A DNA stretch of 64,000 nt from Actinophytocola xinjiangensis (GTDB lineage: Bacteria > Actinomycetota > Actinomycetes > Mycobacteriales > Pseudonocardiaceae): NCBI RefSeq assembly GCF_001921215.1, contig NZ_MSIF01000018.1:104914-168913 (forward strand), written 5' to 3'. The notes below the pieces were generated by a model that saw only the letters and a program-made list of their open reading frames with translations, was not told where the DNA came from and ran no database searches. Of the stretch, positions 56,593 to 64,000 are shown piece after piece. A program made the translations under genes and the position numbers. Within the stretch, counting starts at the first letter, position 1. Every line of letters begins with the position of its first letter.

Positions 56593-57641
56593 CCACCCCG
56601 GTGGGCGCGACGGCGCCGACGGACCTCTCCGACCACCTGTGGGACGCGGTGATGGCCGGCGACGAGCACGCGGCCCGTGACGTCGTGCTCGCCGCCCTGG
56701 ACGCGGGAACGAGCGCGGAGTCCGTGCTGCTCGACGTCATCGGCGGCGTGCAGCGTCGGGTCGGCGCCGCGTGGGCGTCCGCGCACATCGACATCGCCCA
56801 GGAGCACGCGGCGACCGCGATCAACGAACGCGTGATCGCCGCGCTCGCCGCGAGCGCACCGCGCCCGGCGCGCGGTCTCGGCCGCGTCACGGTGGCCTGT
56901 GTGGACGGTGAGTGGCACGCCCTGCCCGCGCGGCTGCTGGCGGAAACCCTGACGATGCGCGGATTCTCGGTCGACTACCTCGGCGCCCAGGTCCCCACCC
57001 CGCACCTGATCGCACACCTGCACCGCACGGCACCCGACGCCGTCGCGTTGTCGGGTTCGATCGCCACCCGTCTGCCGGTCGCGCACTCCACCATCTCCGC
57101 CTGTCAGGCGGCGGGAGAGCCGGTGATCGTCGGCGGCGCCGCTTTCGGCGCCGACGGCCGCTACGCCCGGCTGTTCGGCGCCCAGGCCTGGGCGCCCGAC
57201 GCTCGAACGGCGGCCGACCGGCTCACCCGGGCGCCGCTCCCCCGCCCCCAGGGTGCTCACCAGCCGGTCGACGACCTGCCGCACCTGGCCGACCAGGAGT
57301 ACTCCCTGGTCGCACGTTCGGCGACGTCACTCGTCGCCTCGATGCACGCGGGCCTGTCCACGCTCCCGCCCGTGACGCGCGGCCACGACGATCAGCAGCG
57401 CCGACAGACCGCCGAGAACCTCACCCACATCGTCGAGTTCCTGGCCACGGCCCTGTACGTGGGTGAGGACGGCCTGTTCACCGAGTTCATTACCTGGAGT
57501 GCGGACGTCCTCAACGCGCGCGGGATCCCCCCGCTGGCTGTGCGTGCCGCCCTCGATCTGCTCGCGGCCGAACTGCGTGACCTCCCCCGAGCCAGCCGGC
57601 TCGTCGTGGCCGGGATCGGTCAGCTCGACCAGCTCAGGTGA
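56589..57641 (+). CDS. Stand-alone CarH-like cobalamin-binding sensor protein
   Basis: A 350-residue protein with the two-part B12-binding module of photoreceptors such as CarH but no MerR helix-turn-helix. The helical cap domain (~15-95) holds the light-sensor motif Wx9EH: Trp62 in 'VGAAWASAHIDIAQEHAAT', Glu72, His73. The Rossmann-type domain (~98-225) has 'VACVDGEWHALPARLLAETL', where Glu108-x-His110 is the lower-ligand motif (canonical E/DxHxxG; here Pro113 replaces Gly), then 'FSVDYLGAQVPTPHLIAHL', 'AVALSGSIATRLP' and 'EPVIVGGAAFGADGRYARLF'. The last ~110 residues are a helical domain I do not recognise. Overlap with the SpoIIE gene suggests it controls that phosphatase, perhaps in response to light or adenosylcobalamin (inference). 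Confidence 0.85.
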   Translation: MTTPVGATAPTDLSDHLWDAVMAGDEHAARDVVLAALDAGTSAESVLLDVIGGVQRRVGAAWASAHIDIAQEHAATAINERVIAALAASAPRPARGLGRVTVACVDGEWHALPARLLAETLTMRGFSVDYLGAQVPTPHLIAHLHRTAPDAVALSGSIATRLPVAHSTISACQAAGEPVIVGGAAFGADGRYARLFGAQAWAPDARTAADRLTRAPLPRPQGAHQPVDDLPHLADQEYSLVARSATSLVASMHAGLSTLPPVTRGHDDQQRRQTAENLTHIVEFLATALYVGEDGLFTEFITWSADVLNARGIPPLAVRAALDLLAAELRDLPRASRLVVAGIGQLDQLR

Positions 57642-57691
57642 CGCCCCGCGTGCCGCGGTTCCGGAACACGGCGCACGATACGGTTGTATTG

Positions 57692-57711
57692 TAATCTGTA
57701 CAGACGTACAG
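57692..57711. promoter_or_regulatory. TetR operator overlapping a -10 element
   Basis: CTGTAC-AGAC-GTACAG (57696-57711) is a perfect 6+6 inverted repeat 7 bases before the tetR ATG. A TANNNT element (TAATCT, 57692-57697) overlaps its left edge, so a bound repressor would block transcription of tetR and the P450 gene. Confidence 0.65.
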
Positions 57712-57718
57712 TGAGCTC

Positions 57719-58390
57719 ATGGGTTCGATCCTCAGTCCCGACGATCGGCCGGCGACGGACCTCACGGCGCGCGCCCGGATCAGGGACGCGGCGCTGGCGC
57801 AGTTCGCCGAGCACGGAACCAAAGGCGCCACCCTGCGCGGGATCGCCGACGCGGCTGGTGTGTCACTCGGCCTGGTGCAACACCATTTCCGTTCCAAGGA
57901 GGGTCTCCGTGCGGCGTGTGACGACGCCGTCGTCGAGGCGTTCCGCGGGCGGCTGACCCGCGGAACCGCCGAGGGAACACTCGGCGAGCCGGGCCTGCTC
58001 GGTGACCTCTTCGCGACCAGCGGCCCGTTGCTGCGCTACCTCGCGCGGGCGTTGGTGGACGGTTCCTCCACCGCGGCAGCGATGTTCGACGAGCTCGCGG
58101 CCGGCGCGGAGGATTTCCTCAGCCGCACCTGGCCCGACCGCTACCCACCCGACTCGCCCCGGGTCCGGGATGCCGCGTCGGTCATGGCCGCCATGCACAG
58201 CGGAACGATCGTGCTGCACGGCTACCTCGCCCGCCGGTTCGGCGACGATCCGCTCGACCGCGAGCACGCGACCCGGATCGGCCTGGCGATGCTCGACGTC
58301 TACGCCTCCGTCGGCGAGTTCGCCGTCTCCCCCACCGGCGACCAGATCCGGGAGACCGCGACCAGGCTCCGCGACCACCCCGACACCTGA
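57719..58390 (+). CDS. TetR-family regulator paired with a P450
   Basis: A 223-residue TetR repressor. DNA-binding domain ~17-65: 'ARIRDAALAQFAEHGTKGAT' and 'GVSLGLVQHHFRSKEGLRAA'. The ligand domain contains 'SGPLLRYLARALVDGSSTAA' and 'VMAAMHSGTIVLHGYLARRF', similar to other actinomycete TetR proteins of broad role. The palindrome at 57696-57711 is the probable operator, giving autoregulation and control of the P450 gene 12 bases downstream. A hydrophobic P450 substrate would be a natural inducer. Confidence 0.9.
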   Translation: MGSILSPDDRPATDLTARARIRDAALAQFAEHGTKGATLRGIADAAGVSLGLVQHHFRSKEGLRAACDDAVVEAFRGRLTRGTAEGTLGEPGLLGDLFATSGPLLRYLARALVDGSSTAAAMFDELAAGAEDFLSRTWPDRYPPDSPRVRDAASVMAAMHSGTIVLHGYLARRFGDDPLDREHATRIGLAMLDVYASVGEFAVSPTGDQIRETATRLRDHPDT

Positions 58391-58402
58391 GAAGGGACCC
58401 CG

Positions 58403-59593
58403 ATGCACCCGTCCCCGCTGCCGATGACACGTCGCGACCCGTTCGATCCGCCCGAGGAACTGGCCTCGCTGCGCCGCGACCACCCACTCAGCCCTCTGGC
58501 CTACCCCGACGGTCACACCGGTTGGCTGGTGACCACGCACGCCCTCGCGCGCACGGTGCTCGCCGACCCGAGATTCAGCGCGCGGTCCGAACTGACCCAC
58601 CGTCCGGTCTTCGAGAACGAACTCCAGGCCCAACCTCCACAACCGGCGCCACCGGGCATGTTCATCACCATGGACCCGCCCGACCACACCCGCTACCGGA
58701 GCCTGCTCACGGGACAGTTCACGGTGCGCCGGATGCGCCAACTCGCCGACCGCATCGACGGGTTCACCACCGAGCGGCTGGATTCGATGGAACGGCACGG
58801 CCCACCGCTGGACCTCGTGGAAGCGTTCGCCCGCCCGGTCCCCGCGCTGGTGATCTGCGAACTGCTCGGCGTCCCCTACGCCGACCGTGACCGGTTCCAG
58901 ACCGACCTCACCACACTGACCGACACCCGATCCACCTCCGAGCAGGCCATGGCCGCCGTCGTCGACATCAGCACCTACCTCGGGGAACTGGTCGCGGCGA
59001 AACGCCGCGCCCCCACCGACGACCTGCTCGCCGGCCTGGTCGGCGGCGGTGAACTGACCGATGTCGAACTCACCAACATCGCCTTCATGTTGCTTGGCGC
59101 GGGCCTGGACACCACCACCCACATGCTCGCCCTGGGAACCTTCGCCCTCCTGCGTCATCCCCACCAACTCGCCGCACTCCGCGACCAGGACGACCCGGAA
59201 ACCACCGATCGGGCCGTGGAGGAGTTGCTGCGCCACCTGAGCATCGTCATGGCCACGGTGCGCACCGCGACCGAGGACCTCGAACTGGCGGGCCACCTCG
59301 TCCGCGCCGGTGAGTCGGTCACCATCTCCATCGCCGCCGCCAACCGCGATCCCGACCGGTTCGACGACCCCGACACACTGGACCCGCACACCTCCGCCAG
59401 AGGTCATCTCGCGTTCGGTCACGGTGTCCACCAGTGCCTCGGGCAGCAACTCGCCCGCGTCGAGATGCGGGTCGCCTACCCCGCCCTGCTACGCCGGTTC
59501 CCCACGCTGCGCCTGGCGGTCGACCCCGACCAGGTGCCGGTCCGGGAGAACATGCTGATCCACGGCGTGCACCAACTCCCCGTCGCCTGGTAG
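58403..59593 (+). CDS. Cytochrome P450 (CYP, bacterial class)
   Basis: A 396-residue soluble P450. The I-helix 'FMLLGAGLDTTTHMLALGTF' carries the AGxDTT oxygen-activation motif, the K-helix ExxR is 'AVEELLRHLS' and the haem-binding loop is 'AFGHGVHQCLGQQLARVEM' with the axial Cys. 'FITMDPPDHTRYRSLLTGQF' is the conserved C-helix region. Compared with many actinomycete P450s the sequence is complete. No ferredoxin gene is adjacent, so electrons must come from elsewhere. GAAGGGA precedes the ATG. Controlled with the upstream TetR; substrate unknown. Confidence 0.94.
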   Translation: MHPSPLPMTRRDPFDPPEELASLRRDHPLSPLAYPDGHTGWLVTTHALARTVLADPRFSARSELTHRPVFENELQAQPPQPAPPGMFITMDPPDHTRYRSLLTGQFTVRRMRQLADRIDGFTTERLDSMERHGPPLDLVEAFARPVPALVICELLGVPYADRDRFQTDLTTLTDTRSTSEQAMAAVVDISTYLGELVAAKRRAPTDDLLAGLVGGGELTDVELTNIAFMLLGAGLDTTTHMLALGTFALLRHPHQLAALRDQDDPETTDRAVEELLRHLSIVMATVRTATEDLELAGHLVRAGESVTISIAAANRDPDRFDDPDTLDPHTSARGHLAFGHGVHQCLGQQLARVEMRVAYPALLRRFPTLRLAVDPDQVPVRENMLIHGVHQLPVAW

Positions 59594-59647
59594 CACGACC
59601 GCGTGCCCGGACCGTCCCGGTAGGACTCCGGCAGATCCCGTTCGGGG

Positions 59648-60358
59648 TCAGTCGGCGTCGACGAAGCGTTCGAGGTCGTGGATGGTGCCGACGACGAGGA
59701 TGTGGTCGCCGTACATGAGGGTGGTGTCGGCGGTGGTGTGGGTGTAGGTGGCGTCCGGTCCGTCGGTCTCCTTCTTGACCGAGACGATCGTGACGCCGTA
59801 CCTGGCGCGGATGCGGGAGGCGCTGAGCGGGACGCCGACGAGTTCCTGCGGCGGCGTCGTCTTGACCATCGCGTAGTCGGTGTCGACCTCGACGTAGTCG
59901 AGCATGCGGCCGGAGAGCAGGTGCGCGACGCGTTCGCCCATCTCGTGTTCGGGGAGCACGACGTGGTGGGCGCCGACACGGCTCAGGATGGTGCCGTGGT
60001 CTCGGCTGATGGCCTTGGCCCAGATGTCGGGGAGGTCGAGGTCGACGAGCAGCGAGGTGGTCATGATGCTGGCCTCGATGTCGGTGCCGATCGCGATGAC
60101 GGCCCGGTGGGCGTCGCCGACGCCGAGTTGCCGCAGTGTCTCGATGTCGGTGGTGTCGGCGGCGACCACGTGCGGCAGTCGGTTGGCGTAGGCCTGGACG
60201 GTCTTGGGGTTGACGTCGATGGCCATGACCGAGTGGCCCAAGTTGACCAGTTCCAGGGCGAGCGCTCCGCCGAAGCGCCCGAGGCCGACGACGACCACCG
60301 TCTCGTCGTTGAGGCCGGCGCGTGGCCGGCCCGTGGATCGTCCGGGTTTCCTAGCCAA
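59648..60358 (-). CDS. trkA: Potassium channel regulatory RCK subunit (TrkA/KtrA-like)
   Basis: A 236-residue cytosolic regulator of the Trk/Ktr channel. The Rossmann motif is 'VVVVGLGRFGGALALELVNL' with the acidic end of strand two at 'VMAIDVNP', binding NAD(H) or ATP/ADP; 'HVVAADTTDIETLRQLGV' is the next typical segment; and the C-terminal RCK_C domain spans ~150-236 ('LVGVPLSASRIRARYGVTIV'). It begins with a TTG at 60358 that overlaps the channel gene stop; GGAGAG lies upstream. This coupling ensures matching subunit levels. It converges on the P450 gene. Confidence 0.92.
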   Translation of the reverse strand: MARKPGRSTGRPRAGLNDETVVVVGLGRFGGALALELVNLGHSVMAIDVNPKTVQAYANRLPHVVAADTTDIETLRQLGVGDAHRAVIAIGTDIEASIMTTSLLVDLDLPDIWAKAISRDHGTILSRVGAHHVVLPEHEMGERVAHLLSGRMLDYVEVDTDYAMVKTTPPQELVGVPLSASRIRARYGVTIVSVKKETDGPDATYTHTTADTTLMYGDHILVVGTIHDLERFVDAD

Positions 60359-61727
60359 CGATGGTTCTCTCCTCCGGGTACTCGAAGCGCCTGGTCCGTT
60401 GGCGCAACGCCAGCGCCGAGGCCAGGGTGAGCGGGCCGACCCGCCCGATGAACATCAGTGCGATCAGCAGCAGGTGTGCGGCCGGCGGCAGGTCGGCGGT
60501 GATGCCGGCGGAGAGCCCGACGGTGCCGAAGGCGGAGACGGCCTCGAACAGGACGAGGTCGAGGCTGTGCCGGGTCATGATCAGCAGGGTGAACACGGCG
60601 ACGGCCACGGCACCGATGCCCAGTAACGCGATGGCCAGGGCCTGGCGCTGGTTGCCTTCGGGGATGCGTCGCCGGCCGACGTTGACCCTGGTCTCGCCGC
60701 GCATCTCCGACCAGATCACGACCGCGAGCACCGCGAACGTGGTGACCTTGATCCCGCCCGCTGTGCCGCCGCTGCCGCCGCCGATGAACATCAGCAGGTC
60801 GGTGGCGAACAACGTCTCCGGGCCCAGGGCGGACATGTCGATGCTGTTGAACCCGGCGGTCCGCGCCATCGCCGAGTGGAAGAACCCGGCCAGCAGTTTC
60901 CCCGGCCCGGACAGCGGGCCGAGTGTGTCCGGATTGGACCGTTCGGCCAGGATCGTGATCACCGTGCCGACCAGCAGGAGCACGGCGGTCACCCCCACCG
61001 TGATGCGGGTGAGCACCATCCACCGGGACGGCCTGCGCCAGTTCCTGGCGAGGTCGAACACCGCCGGGAAACCCAGTCCGCCGACGATGACCGCGACGGC
61101 CACCGGCAGGCTGACCAGCGGGTCGGTGACGTAGCCCATGAGGCTGTCGCTGTTGAGGGAGAACCCCGCGTTGTTGAACGCCGAGACCGCGTGGAACACC
61201 CCGTGGTAGAGCGCCCGGTCGAACGGCATCGCGGGTTGCCCCGCGCCGCCGGTGGCGAACCGGGCGGTCAGCACGGTCGCGACGACCGCCTCGCTGGCCA
61301 GGCTGAACAGCACGATGTTGCGCACCAGACCGCCGATGCCGGACAGTCCCAGGGTCTTGGTCTCGGCCTGGGCCAGCAGGCGCCGGCGCAGGCCGAGCCG
61401 GTGGGCGACCAGCACGGTGAACAACGCGGCGAGGGTCATGATGCCCAGACCGCCCACCTGGATCAGCGCGAGGATGACCACCTCGCCGAAGGTCGACCAG
61501 TACCCGCCGGTGTCCACGGTGACCAGCCCGGTGACGCACACCGCCGACGTGGCGGTGAACAACGCGTCCACCAGCCCGGCCCCCGTCCCGGACTCGGTGG
61601 CGACCGGCAGCAGCAACAACACCGTGCCGACACCGACGGCGGCGGCGAAACCGGCCGCCACCACCCGGGTCGGGTGCCGGAACCGGTTCGCGCCCGACCG
61701 CCCGCGCGAGAACGTCACCGCCGGCAT
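60351..61727 (-). CDS. trkH: Potassium uptake channel subunit (TrkH/KtrB-like)
   Basis: A 458-residue K+ channel-like transporter with the four M1-P-M2 repeats of the Trk/Ktr family. The four selectivity-filter loops are visible: 'ATSAVCVTGLVTVDTGGYWS', 'VSAFNNAGFSLNSDSLMG', 'MARTAGFNSIDMSALGP' and 'VSAFGTVGLSAGITADLPP', each with the key Gly. The end 'RRFEYPEERTIVG' is typical of KtrB proteins. Start ATG 61727. The RCK gene follows with an 8-base overlap. Confidence 0.95.
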   Translation of the reverse strand: MPAVTFSRGRSGANRFRHPTRVVAAGFAAAVGVGTVLLLLPVATESGTGAGLVDALFTATSAVCVTGLVTVDTGGYWSTFGEVVILALIQVGGLGIMTLAALFTVLVAHRLGLRRRLLAQAETKTLGLSGIGGLVRNIVLFSLASEAVVATVLTARFATGGAGQPAMPFDRALYHGVFHAVSAFNNAGFSLNSDSLMGYVTDPLVSLPVAVAVIVGGLGFPAVFDLARNWRRPSRWMVLTRITVGVTAVLLLVGTVITILAERSNPDTLGPLSGPGKLLAGFFHSAMARTAGFNSIDMSALGPETLFATDLLMFIGGGSGGTAGGIKVTTFAVLAVVIWSEMRGETRVNVGRRRIPEGNQRQALAIALLGIGAVAVAVFTLLIMTRHSLDLVLFEAVSAFGTVGLSAGITADLPPAAHLLLIALMFIGRVGPLTLASALALRQRTRRFEYPEERTIVG

Positions 61728-61841
61728 CCCCCCGTCGCACCCCGAGCGGACGGCTGCGATCGCCGTCCCGGCTGACGGTAGACGCTAGGTCGCCGGTCGA
61801 CACGCTGACAGCGTCTTTACGGAATCCTGATGCCCACCCGC

Positions 61842-63452
61842 TCAGGTGACGTTGACCTCCCGTTTCCCGAACGCGACCACCCCGGCGGCCGCCAGCGCGA
61901 CGGCCAGTCCGGTGAGGACCACCAGCGGCGTGACGTTCAGGTCCGCGGTCGGCAGTTGGGGGACGTGCCCGAACGGTGAGAGGTCGTTCAGCCAGTCCGG
62001 GAACTGGAGGATCTGCCCGAGGTAGCCGACGAGGAACGACCACAGCGGCACGATCCAGGCCACCATGACCGCCCTGGGCCAGAACCCGTACAGGACGACG
62101 GCGACCCCGGCCGTCACCCACAGCGCCGGCAGGTAGGCCAGGGCGGCGCCGATCAGGGTGCCGACCATGGCGGCGTCGCCCGTCGACGCGGCGCCCATGA
62201 TCCCGAAGCCGGCGCCGCCGGCGAGCATCATCACCGCCGAACCGGCCAGGACCACCGCCAGATGACTGCCGAGCCACCCGGCCCGGGACAACGAGGCCAC
62301 GAGAACCGGTTCGGCCCGTCCGGCGTTCTCCTCGCCCCGGGGCCGCAGCGAGGCCATGACGACGTAGATCGACGCGATGATCGCCACGATCACCATGATC
62401 ATCGACGCGAACGACTCGGCGACCGTGGCGCCGCCGATCTCGGCGATGGCGTCCTGGAACACCTCGATGCCCGCCAGCATGTCCTCGGCCTCACCGAGGA
62501 TCGAGCCGTAGGCGGCGCCGAGCAGGAGCATCGCCACCCCGAAACCGACCATCAGGCCCCGGTGCAGCCGCAGGGCGAACCCGACGGGCCGCACGAGCCC
62601 GTTCGACGCCCTGGTGGCACCGGGACGCGGCTGCCGCAGGCCGGCGCCGACGTCGCGGCGGGTGCTGAGACCGAACCCGACGGCCACCAGGGCGACGGTG
62701 AGGGTGAGGGCGAGCAGCAGCGGCCACCAGCGGTTCTCGAGGAACGCCCAGGTGGCCTGGACCCAGCCGATGGGCGAGAGCCAGGACAGGACGCCGTTGC
62801 CGAGGTCGCCGGCGGCGCGCAGCACGTAGGCGACGCCGACGGCGGCCAGCGCCAGCCCGGACGCTCCCCGCGAGTGCTCGGTGATCTGCACGGCCACCGC
62901 CGCCACCCCGGCGAAGACCAGTCCGGCCGCAGCGTGGGCCACGCCGTAGAGCAGGGCGCCAGGCCAGGTGATGCCCTCCAGCCCCAGCCCGCCGAAACCC
63001 AGCGTGATGAGCAGGGCCAGCAGCAGGTTGGTCCCCGCGACGACGGCGAGCGCGGCCGTGAGGTGGGCATGCCGGCCGACGACGTTGGCCCGAACCAGTT
63101 CGGCCCGCCCGGTCTCCTCCTCGGCACGGGTGTGCCGCACGACCGTCAGCACGCTCATCAGCCCCACCATGATCGCCATGAAGCCGAGCATCTGGTGGCT
63201 CATCATGGCGCCGAGGGTGTAGTCGGTCAGGTAGTGCTCCGGTCCGGTCATCGCGAGCCCGGCCGGGGTGCCCATCGTCTTCGCGACCTGGGCCCGGTTC
63301 GCCGCATCGCCGTAGAGGTCCTGGAAGCTGCGCGCGGTGGCGACCGTGGTGAGGGTGAGCGCGGCGAGCCAGACCGGCAGCCGCACCCGGTCCCGTCGCA
63401 GGATGAACCGGGCGAGCGACCAGGTGCCGACCAGCGGGATCGTGGCGGTCAT
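61842..63452 (-). CDS. ABC exporter permease (polyketide/drug-efflux type)
   Basis: A 536-residue membrane protein with about twelve helices in two similar halves, the layout of actinomycete exporters such as the TetRonasin/polyketide efflux permeases. 'RHTRAEEETGRAELVRANVV' in the first half and 'RGEENAGRAEPVLVASLSRA' in the second are the matching cytoplasmic EE..GRAE.v coupling motifs. 'LSWLSPIGW' and 'LNDLSPFGHVPQLP' are also repeated features of this family. The ATG overlaps the ATPase gene stop by four bases. Substrate unknown; many homologues export antibiotics or are simply drug pumps. Confidence 0.9.
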   Translation of the reverse strand: MTATIPLVGTWSLARFILRRDRVRLPVWLAALTLTTVATARSFQDLYGDAANRAQVAKTMGTPAGLAMTGPEHYLTDYTLGAMMSHQMLGFMAIMVGLMSVLTVVRHTRAEEETGRAELVRANVVGRHAHLTAALAVVAGTNLLLALLITLGFGGLGLEGITWPGALLYGVAHAAAGLVFAGVAAVAVQITEHSRGASGLALAAVGVAYVLRAAGDLGNGVLSWLSPIGWVQATWAFLENRWWPLLLALTLTVALVAVGFGLSTRRDVGAGLRQPRPGATRASNGLVRPVGFALRLHRGLMVGFGVAMLLLGAAYGSILGEAEDMLAGIEVFQDAIAEIGGATVAESFASMIMVIVAIIASIYVVMASLRPRGEENAGRAEPVLVASLSRAGWLGSHLAVVLAGSAVMMLAGGAGFGIMGAASTGDAAMVGTLIGAALAYLPALWVTAGVAVVLYGFWPRAVMVAWIVPLWSFLVGYLGQILQFPDWLNDLSPFGHVPQLPTADLNVTPLVVLTGLAVALAAAGVVAFGKREVNVT

Positions 63453-64000
63453 CGGGCGCTCCCGGAGGCGGTGCCGCCGTAGTGGCGCAGGAACAGCTGT
63501 TCGAGCGTGGGCGGCTGGCTGACCAGCGCGCGGATGCCCAGGCCGTGCAGATGACCGATCGCCGCCTCGAGGTGCTCGGTGTCCACGTCGAACCGGACCT
63601 GGCCGTTGTCGATGGACAGGTCGTGCACGCCGTCGAGGGCGGCGAGCGTGGTGGCCGGCCGGACCGTCCGCGCGGTCACGGTGGTGCGGGTGAGGTGCCG
63701 CAACTGCGACAACGAACCCGATTCCACGATGTGGCCCAGCCGGATGATCGACACCCGGTCACACAACGCCTCGACCTGGGCCAGGATGTGGCTGGAGAGC
63801 AACACCGTCCGGCCGGCGGCCTTCAGTTCGCGCACGCACTCGGCGAAGACCGACTCCATCAGCGGGTCGAGGCCGGCCGTGGGTTCGTCCAGCACCAGCA
63901 GTTCGACGTCCGAGGCGAGCGCGGCCACGATCGCGACCTTCTGCCGGTTTCCCTTGGAGTAGGTGCGGCCCTTCTTGGTCGGGTCGAGGTCGAACCGCTC
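63449..64000 (-). CDS. ABC exporter ATP-binding protein, partial (N-terminus off the right edge)
   Basis: The C-terminal 183 residues of an ABC ATPase; the Walker A region lies outside the window. Visible: the signature motif 'TYSKGNRQKVAIVAALASD', Walker B 'LLVLDEPTAGLDPLM', D-loop and H-loop ('VLLSSHILAQVEALC'), then a C-terminal domain of ~100 residues ending 'PTLEQLFLRHYGG', usual for drug/antibiotic ABC2 exporters. The signature SKGNRQK instead of SGGQ is common in this DrrA-like group. Coupled to the permease gene by overlap (ATGA). Confidence 0.93.
   Translation of the reverse strand, partial: ERFDLDPTKKGRTYSKGNRQKVAIVAALASDVELLVLDEPTAGLDPLMESVFAECVRELKAAGRTVLLSSHILAQVEALCDRVSIIRLGHIVESGSLSQLRHLTRTTVTARTVRPATTLAALDGVHDLSIDNGQVRFDVDTEHLEAAIGHLHGLGIRALVSQPPTLEQLFLRHYGGTASGSAR

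Noticed and set aside
1..64000. CRISPR arrays, insertion sequences, integrases, tRNA or rRNA genes
   Set aside because: I looked for spaced direct repeats, transposase or integrase motifs and RNA-gene signatures and saw none; a covariance-model or IS database search would be needed to exclude small or diverged examples.

Overview
The window is a stretch of chromosome from a very GC-rich actinomycete. The codon bias (G or C at nearly every third position), a complete conservon (sensor kinase, roadblock, DUF742 and GTPase genes), an ESX/type VII locus with an EspG chaperone, a PPE-like protein and several WXG100-like substrates, DUF3558 lipoproteins and leaderless TANNNT promoters all point to the order Pseudonocardiales (Saccharothrix / Actinosynnema / Lentzea-like). 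That placement is inference from gene content; no rRNA or other marker gene is present. I see no tRNA, rRNA, CRISPR array or insertion sequence.

Layout. 1-8.8 kb: a partial TetR repressor, a protein carrying a PEP-synthase-type phosphohistidine domain, the four-gene conservon on the minus strand, and a pyruvate-phosphate-dikinase-like protein without the C-terminal barrel, divergent from a small winged-helix gene. 8.8-15.8 kb: mostly membrane and secreted proteins, including a penicillin/aculeacin-acylase-type Ntn hydrolase, a DUF3558 lipoprotein and an alpha/beta hydrolase. 15.9-21.8 kb: an apparent uronic-acid operon (uronate dehydrogenase, three-part TRAP transporter, TIM-barrel-like protein) divergent from a LysR regulator. 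22-28.5 kb: a Tat-exported PHP metallohydrolase, an ANT(2'')-like nucleotidyltransferase with a small coiled-coil partner, and a MoxR ATPase / VWA-metallopeptidase module that begins with a 17-codon leaderless leader ORF. 28.6-38 kb: a type VII secretion accessory region with two substrate operons facing each other. 38-42.2 kb: an XRE-NACHT-membrane STAND protein and a two-metalloprotease-motif DUF4157 protein of the kind linked to contractile injection systems. 42.5-53.6 kb: an eight-gene rhamnoside/uronide utilisation operon (IclR, FAD oxidoreductase, ABC importer, GH78 rhamnosidase, PhoD-like phosphatase, mannitol/fructuronate dehydrogenase). 53.6-54.7 kb: a less GC-rich, partly decayed patch. 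55-64 kb: a SpoIIE-type phosphatase overlapping a CarH-like B12-binding sensor gene, a TetR-P450 pair, a Trk potassium channel with its RCK subunit, and an ABC exporter cut by the right edge.

How it works together. Most of the window is operons joined by 4-base ATGA/GTGA overlaps. The two carbohydrate loci fit one theme: release of rhamnose and uronic acids from plant or microbial polysaccharide, import through TRAP and ABC systems, and oxidation or reduction of uronates. The ESX genes, the WXG-CHAP hydrolase, the NACHT protein and the DUF4157 protein form a secretion and conflict neighbourhood, although the secretion machines themselves lie outside the window. Decayed gene ends (aldo/keto reductase, alpha/beta hydrolase, GNAT) sit between the operons and mark places where the region has been rearranged.
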